Source: Pleomorphovibrio marinus
GTDB taxonomy: Bacteria > Bacteroidota > Bacteroidia > Cytophagales > Cyclobacteriaceae
Length of the DNA: 64,000 nt
NCBI RefSeq assembly: GCF_003347495.1
Contig: NZ_QCXY01000004.1
Coordinates: 1-64,000 of the forward strand
Direction of reading: 5' to 3'
Below the pieces are notes generated by a model. The model saw only the letters and a program-made list of their open reading frames with translations. It had not been told where the DNA came from and made no database searches. Position 1 is the first letter of the stretch; every line of letters begins with the position of its first letter. The position numbers were made by a program, and so were the translations under genes. Shown here in pieces: positions 59,358-64,000 of this stretch.

Positions 59358-61013
59358 TTATGGGTTTTGGCTTCCTTGTGTTTTTCTTTGTTGAAAATGG
59401 GATTGGGAAAGAGGAACTATTACGGTAAAGACAGTCCCATTTCCCGTACTATCAGCGGAAATATGGCCATTGTGGGATTCGACTATTTTTTGACAAATGG
59501 CCAATCCAATACCTGTCCCTTCATAGTCGGATTGGTTGTGTAATCGTTGGAAAGGTTCAAATATCCTTTCCTTATATTTCGTTTCGAAACCTATGCCATT
59601 ATCCCTGATTTGCAACTTACAGAACTTCTCCTTTCCCCAATGGTAATCCTTATACCAGTCCTTAAAAGCGTAGTTGCCTTTTATCTGGTCATCCTCTTTT
59701 AACTGAATGCCCAAAACAAATTCAGAATCTATTTCTATCTCTGGCCTTTTTCCGGTTTTTTTAAACTTTATGGCATTGCCAATCAAATTTTGAAAGAGTT
59801 GCCCCCATTGGGAAGCGTTTCCTTCAATATCTGGAAGGGTCCCAATTGAAATTTTCGCGTTGCTCTCCAGAATACTCACCTCCATATCACCTAGAACATC
59901 TTGAAGTATATTATCAAGTGATATTTTTTGAAACTCCAATTCTGAGGAAGCCAATCTGGAAAAATCCAATATGTCATTCATTAGGTGCTGCATTCTAGAG
60001 GCTGCAAGATTAATTTTCTCCACATAAACCTTACTTTTTTGGTGCCAATCCGGTTTTTCTGCATCATCAAGCAATGAAAGGTAAGTCTTGATTTTCCGCA
60101 TAGGCTCTTGAAGGTCATGGGAGGCAATATAGGCGAACTTCTGAAGTCCTTTATTCACCTCTTCCAACTCTTTTGTTTTAGACAACAGTTCCTGCTCATT
60201 TTTCTTCTGTTCACTTACATCCTGTCCTGTTCCTGTCAATTTAGTGACCTTACCTTCCCCATTTACATGTACTTCCCCCCTTACCTGAATCACCTTGACC
60301 TTTCCGGAAGGGGTAAGGATCCTGTGAAAAAAATCTGTAAAATGTTTCTGATCAACAGACCGTTTAATTACACTGACTAAGTATTCCTGGTCTTCCTCAG
60401 GAACATAGCTGATGATATCTTCATGAAAAATTAAGTCTTCATGTTTTATGGGGAGTTCAAAAATATAAAACATTTCGTCCGACCAATGCACTTTATCCGT
60501 TTCCAAATCCCACTCCCAAGAACCCATTTTCGCAATGGATTGGGCCTCATTCATTTGCCGGATTTTTTGATTCAGCCTATCTTCCACAATTTTTCTGGTC
60601 TCCACCTCTGCTTCCAGTTCGGTAGCTGTCTTCATCGTAAGTGCCACTGGCGCATACTTGATAAGGTATCCCACCGTGACCCAACTTATAACCCCAGTCA
60701 TAAAGAGCATTAAGGCATTGAACCGGTAAACGGGTACCCAAAAAATTATGGCGTCTATCAAATGGGTGCTACCACAAGAAAGGATAAACCCGGCAAACAA
60801 AAAGTATCCTGTATGAAACTTTAAATCCCTTTTTTTAATCAAATAGCCAATAATAATTACCGGAATTGCAAAATAGGCTGACCAAACAAGTAGGTTACTA
60901 GATATGTAGAACCAACCTAAAAAATCAGTCCATTCATTCCCGCACAGCCATCTTGGGGGAAATCCTGAAGTATCAAACAAACGCTGAAAGAAATCTATGA
61001 GGGCAGAAATCAT
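59358..61013 (-). CDS. sensor histidine kinase with ETR1-like membrane domain
   Basis: 551 residues. Residues ~32-120 form three or four transmembrane helices with the text SAYFAIPVIIIGYLIKKRDL and ILSCGSTHLIDAIIF. This matches the copper/ethylene-binding domain of plant ETR1 and bacterial ethylene-receptor-like kinases; C80 and H84 correspond to ETR1 Cys65 and His69. A PAS domain (about 155-270), HisKA with phospho-His299 in IASHDLQEPMRK, and HATPase with NAIKFK and RDNGIGFE follow. The position of ETR1 Asp25 is Asn40 here. The ligand is unproven. The response regulator follows 6 bp downstream. Confidence 0.92.
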   Translation of the reverse strand: MISALIDFFQRLFDTSGFPPRWLCGNEWTDFLGWFYISSNLLVWSAYFAIPVIIIGYLIKKRDLKFHTGYFLFAGFILSCGSTHLIDAIIFWVPVYRFNALMLFMTGVISWVTVGYLIKYAPVALTMKTATELEAEVETRKIVEDRLNQKIRQMNEAQSIAKMGSWEWDLETDKVHWSDEMFYIFELPIKHEDLIFHEDIISYVPEEDQEYLVSVIKRSVDQKHFTDFFHRILTPSGKVKVIQVRGEVHVNGEGKVTKLTGTGQDVSEQKKNEQELLSKTKELEEVNKGLQKFAYIASHDLQEPMRKIKTYLSLLDDAEKPDWHQKSKVYVEKINLAASRMQHLMNDILDFSRLASSELEFQKISLDNILQDVLGDMEVSILESNAKISIGTLPDIEGNASQWGQLFQNLIGNAIKFKKTGKRPEIEIDSEFVLGIQLKEDDQIKGNYAFKDWYKDYHWGKEKFCKLQIRDNGIGFETKYKERIFEPFQRLHNQSDYEGTGIGLAICQKIVESHNGHISADSTGNGTVFTVIVPLSQSHFQQRKTQGSQNP

Positions 61014-61150
61014 AAATTGACCGTAACAGAATGGAATAACACAAAATAAATTTTCTTTTTTATGATAAATTAAAGAACATGATCTTCTTTAACAATTTTT
61101 TTATTCGAAAATAACGCATGCAATAAAAAAAACTTGTCAGGAAATGCTCT

Positions 61151-62302
61151 TTAATCCGGAAATCTACTGGTATCCAAATTGGGGATGATTCGTACGGCAT
61201 TTTTATAATAAACTTTTTTTAATACCTCATCGGGTAATCCCAACCCATACATTCTCCAAAAAGCATGGTATTTTTTATAATAGGGAAAATATTCATCCTC
61301 GGTTTCCAATACCCTGAAATAGGTATAAAATTCCTCCTTGTTATAGGCGTCCTTGGCAAAAAGCACCCTGTCCTGGCAGTTAATGAAGAATTGTTTGGCG
61401 CGTCTGGGTTGCCTGCCAAATTCCGCTATCACAGCACCGATGCCAAAATTCACATTGGGGAATTCTTTTAAGTGGGCTTCTGCTTTATCAAGATCATTGG
61501 CCATCCATCCCATATGGGCATTGATGAAAGTGGTGTTGGGGTGCTTCCTAAAAACGTTATGTTGCTCGGAAATTATTTGTTCAAAGGGGGCAGGGTTGTT
61601 TGCTGATCTTCTTCGGTTAGGGTTCAACTTAAGCTCCAGCCACCTTTCGTTATTTGCATCCATAGGTTCCCAAAACTGGGCAGGGTCTGCGGAATGGATG
61701 AGTACGGGAATACCTAGTTCCCCGCATTTTTTCCATATAGGATCCAAATCGGGATGGTCTACAGGTACTCGCTCACCTTGGATATCCTTTACCGAAAGCC
61801 CCAAGCTCTTATATATCTTAAGCCCATTGGCACCATTTTGAACATCCTTTTCCAAATCCAGCAAGGCTTTTTCCACCCAAGCCCTTGTGCCAAATTCCCT
61901 GAAAGAAAGGTTAGTAAAAACGATAAACCTACCCGGGGCCACCCCATTGAACCTTCTGATCATAGAATACATATACTCTTGCCCGTCAATATCATTGGTA
62001 TCCCTAGACCTTCCCCTGCCACTAAGGTTCACCATCACCGCCATATTAAGCTCTTCCATTTCCCTTACCAGCCTGTTCACGGTTTCTTCATGCACGTTCC
62101 ACTGATGACTGTGCACGTCTACAAAAGGAAACTTAGCTTTCTTTACCGGGTTTTCAGGCACCACCAAAGTGGAAGGTGGGTTGTATTCCTCAAAACTCAT
62201 CTCCTGAGCAAAGGCAGAATACATCATTAAAACCCCAAAAATCAGGAGGAAAAAAAGTACAATAAAGTTGAAGTTTGAGCTTTTTTTCACACAAATATTC
62301 AT
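61151..62302 (-). CDS. exported amidohydrolase-family protein
   Basis: 383 residues. A hydrophobic segment (about 12-30, NFIVLFFLLIFGVLMMYSAF) forms a signal sequence ending near AFAQ. The amidohydrolase-2 barrel starts VDVHSHQWNVHEE with the H-x-H metal motif, continues with IPVLIHSADPAQFW and TTFINAHMGWMAND, and ends with LFAKDAYNKEEFY supplying the conserved Asp. Family members hydrolyse or decarboxylate cyclic and aromatic compounds; the substrate is unknown. It stands upstream of the repeat array with no operon partner. Confidence 0.85.
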   Translation of the reverse strand: MNICVKKSSNFNFIVLFFLLIFGVLMMYSAFAQEMSFEEYNPPSTLVVPENPVKKAKFPFVDVHSHQWNVHEETVNRLVREMEELNMAVMVNLSGRGRSRDTNDIDGQEYMYSMIRRFNGVAPGRFIVFTNLSFREFGTRAWVEKALLDLEKDVQNGANGLKIYKSLGLSVKDIQGERVPVDHPDLDPIWKKCGELGIPVLIHSADPAQFWEPMDANNERWLELKLNPNRRRSANNPAPFEQIISEQHNVFRKHPNTTFINAHMGWMANDLDKAEAHLKEFPNVNFGIGAVIAEFGRQPRRAKQFFINCQDRVLFAKDAYNKEEFYTYFRVLETEDEYFPYYKKYHAFWRMYGLGLPDEVLKKVYYKNAVRIIPNLDTSRFPD

Positions 62303-62404
62303 TATGGATTGGTTTATGGTAATTAGAAAACAATTTTGAAGAACAAGTTAACCCTTAAATTTTTCTCCTCTTTTCCGTTCTTGTAAAAAATTAAAAGCAG
62401 CCAA

Positions 62405-63120
62405 CTTTTGGAAACCAATACATTCGTGAAAATCCGTGCATCCGTGGCTAATAGAAAAATCCAACTTAACGGATGATATCAACTTTTTGCCACTAATGCA
62501 CTAATGGTCACTAATAAATTCTTTAAAACCTGGGTATCCGTGGCTAATTCAAAAACCCACAATAACAATCGATTAAACTTTTTTGCCACTAATGATCAAA
62601 TGAACACCAATACATCCGTGAAAATCCGTGTATCCGTGGCAAATTCAAAAATCCAACTTACCGGATGATATCAACTTTTTGCCACTAATGCACTAATGGT
62701 CACTAATAAATTCTTTAAAACCTGGGTATCCGTGGCTAATTCAAAAACCCACAATAACAATCGATTAATGTTTTTTGCCACTAATGAACTAATGGAAACC
62801 AATACATTCGTGAAAATCCGTGTATCCGTGGCTAATTCAAAAATCCAACTTAACGGATGATATCAACTTTTTGCCACTAATGCACTAATGGTCACTAATA
62901 AATTCTTTAAAACCTGGGTATCCGTGGCTGATTCAAAAATCCAACTTAACGGATGACATTAACTTTTTGCCACTATTGAACTAATGGACACCAATACATC
63001 CGTGAAAATCCGTGCATCCGTGGCTAATTCAAAAATCCAACTTACCGGATGATATCAACTTTTTGCCACTAATGCACTAATGGTCACTAATTCATCCGTG
63101 AAAATCTAAGCATCTGTGGC
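62405..63120. repeat. 96-bp alternating repeat array, left block
   Basis: Seven full cores of 56 bp start at 62489, 62585, 62681, 62777, 62873, 62969 and 63065, a period of exactly 96 bp, after a partial core at 62405-62448. Each core begins GCCACTA and ends TCCGTGGC or CTGTGGC, so its ends can pair. Two core types alternate A-B-A-B-A-B-A: A contains GGTCACTAATAAATTCTTTA, or a variant of it in the last copy, and B contains CATCCGTGAAAATCCGTG or a close variant. The 40-bp spacers are also conserved. Confidence 0.9.
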
Positions 63121-63154
63121 AATAAACTTTTTCCTATATTCTTGACTATACTTA

Positions 63155-63532
63155 TCAGTAAATTAGTCGTTTATACTCCAGCTTTCCCCTTCCAAAATTT
63201 ACAAGCAAGCCTAGTTTATTTCTAGAAACCTTCAAGTAGTTGATGGTCTGGGCGATATGTTCATCTGAGAGTACCGACACACACTTTACCTCCAATATAA
63301 TTTTATCCTGTACAACAAAGTCAGCATAAAATTTATGTCGAAGCAAAATACCCCTAAACCAAACCGCATAGTCTTTCTCCCTTTTGTAAGGAATGCCATC
63401 TTGATTAAAAACCAATTCTAGCGCATCTTTATAAACGACTTCAAGAAATCCATGGCCAAGTTCCGAATGCACTTCCATACATTTGCCGATGATTTTATAA
63501 GATTCTTCTTTGTAAATTAAACCTGAACTCAT
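63155..63532 (-). CDS. GxxExxY protein
   Basis: 125 residues. The defining motif G-x-x-E-x-x-Y is G28-F-L-E31-V-V-Y34 (GHGFLEVVYKDALELVF). It is followed by KFYADFVVQDKIILEVKCVS, a PD-(D/E)xK-like core with D and ExK residues. The ending NFGRGKLEYKRLIY is also typical. This family is related to PD-(D/E)xK nucleases, but its activity is not established. The gene sits alone inside a 96-bp repeat array, with array units on both sides and no other gene. Confidence 0.92.
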   Translation of the reverse strand: MSSGLIYKEESYKIIGKCMEVHSELGHGFLEVVYKDALELVFNQDGIPYKREKDYAVWFRGILLRHKFYADFVVQDKIILEVKCVSVLSDEHIAQTINYLKVSRNKLGLLVNFGRGKLEYKRLIY

Positions 63533-63580
63533 TGTAAAGTTGTTTAGGGATCAAATAAATTAGTATAAATTAATGGATTC

Positions 63581-64000
63581 GTGGCTGATTCCAAAACCCA
63601 CAATAACAATCGATTAATGTTTTTTGCCACTAATGATCAAATGAACACCAATACATCCGTGAAAATCCGTGCATCCGTGGCTAATTCAAAAATCCATCTT
63701 ACCGGATGATATCAACTTTTTGCCACTAATAATCTAAAGAACACCAATACATCCGTGAAAATCCGTGCATCCGTGGCTAATTCAAAAATCCAACTTACCG
63801 GATGATATCAACTTTTTTGCCACTAATAATCTAAAGAACACCAATACATCCGTGAAAATCCGTGCATCCGTGGCTAATTCAAAAATCCAACTTAACAAAT
63901 GACATTAACTTTTTGCCACTATTGAACTAATGGACACCAATACATCCGTGAAAATCCGTGTATCCGTGGCAAATTCAAAAATCCAACTTACCGGATGATA
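63581..64000. repeat. 96-bp repeat array, right block
   Basis: After a partial core end (GTGGC at 63581-63585), full cores start at 63626, 63722, 63819 and 63915 (spacing 96, 97, 96). All are the B type (CATCCGTGAAAATCCGTG). The array continues past the right edge of the window. Confidence 0.9.

Noticed and set aside
62405-64000. CRISPR array
   Set aside because: The spacing is regular, but the 40-bp spacers are themselves conserved and the cores are 56 bp; there are no unique spacers and no cas genes.

Overview
The window is a stretch of chromosome from a Bacteroidota bacterium, most likely order Cytophagales and close to the Cyclobacteriaceae (Algoriphagus/Cyclobacterium/Echinicola type). 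The evidence is two secreted proteins with type IX secretion (T9SS) C-terminal sorting domains, several sites matching the Bacteroidota -7 promoter element TAnnTTTG, weak or absent Shine-Dalgarno sequences, many lipoproteins and Tat-exported oxidoreductases, a fused RibBA, a GxxExxY protein, and dense families of palindromic intergenic repeats. No rRNA, tRNA, CRISPR array or phage genes were seen.

Layout. 1-2.7 kb: a PIN toxin/antitoxin pair beside 1.7 kb of gene-free hairpin repeats. 2.7-10.2 kb: a minus-strand run with Mrp and NfuA-type Fe-S carriers, an M43 metalloprotease, a PASTA protein, a T9SS-exported protein and a rhodanese. 10.6-15.4 kb: plus-strand housekeeping genes dnaG, ribBA, a small exported protein and surE. 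15.4-22.6 kb: a minus-strand sugar module (sugar porter, AGE-family epimerase, family-10 glycosidase-like protein, Tat FAD oxidoreductase, DUF4127 protein). 23.3-36.2 kb: mixed genes including a TonB-plug/MG2 protein, a GT-C glycosyltransferase, heparinase II/III-like protein, menC, queA, a LytTR protein and a class C beta-lactamase-like serine hydrolase. 36.2-42.5 kb: a tight minus-strand operon with an ethanolamine-type permease, a glutamine-synthetase-like ligase, a Gfo/Idh/MocA oxidoreductase, DeoC with a histone-H1-like tail, and a PfkB kinase. 42.6-47 kb: 3-hydroxyacyl-CoA dehydrogenase, a 127-bp tandem repeat, and a large PQQ dehydrogenase/cytochrome c/DUF1080 fusion. 47-58.7 kb: accessory exported proteins (beta-propeller lipoproteins, tandem outer-membrane-like proteins, GH43, PhoD-like phosphatase, a second family-10 glycosidase-like protein) mixed with gene remnants and two dispersed repeat families. 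58.8-61 kb: a two-component system whose sensor has an ethylene-receptor-like (ETR1) membrane domain. 61-64 kb: an amidohydrolase, then a GxxExxY gene inside a 96-bp repeat array that runs off the right edge.

Most unusual features. (1) A dispersed element in five copies ends at, or within a few bases of, the start codon of an exported-protein gene or its remnant. Three copies carry a short leader ORF that stops 4 nt before, or overlaps, that start; a fourth is in frame with the gene; the fifth is frameshifted and its gene is decayed. (2) A two-hairpin repeat shows a compensatory base-pair change. (3) The 96-bp array alternates two subtypes and surrounds a GxxExxY gene. (4) The histidine kinase keeps the copper/ethylene-site residues of ETR1 at exact spacing except Asp25, which is Asn. 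(5) PQQ dehydrogenase and 3-keto-glycoside hydrolase-type domains are fused. These are readings from sequence alone; no database search was run.
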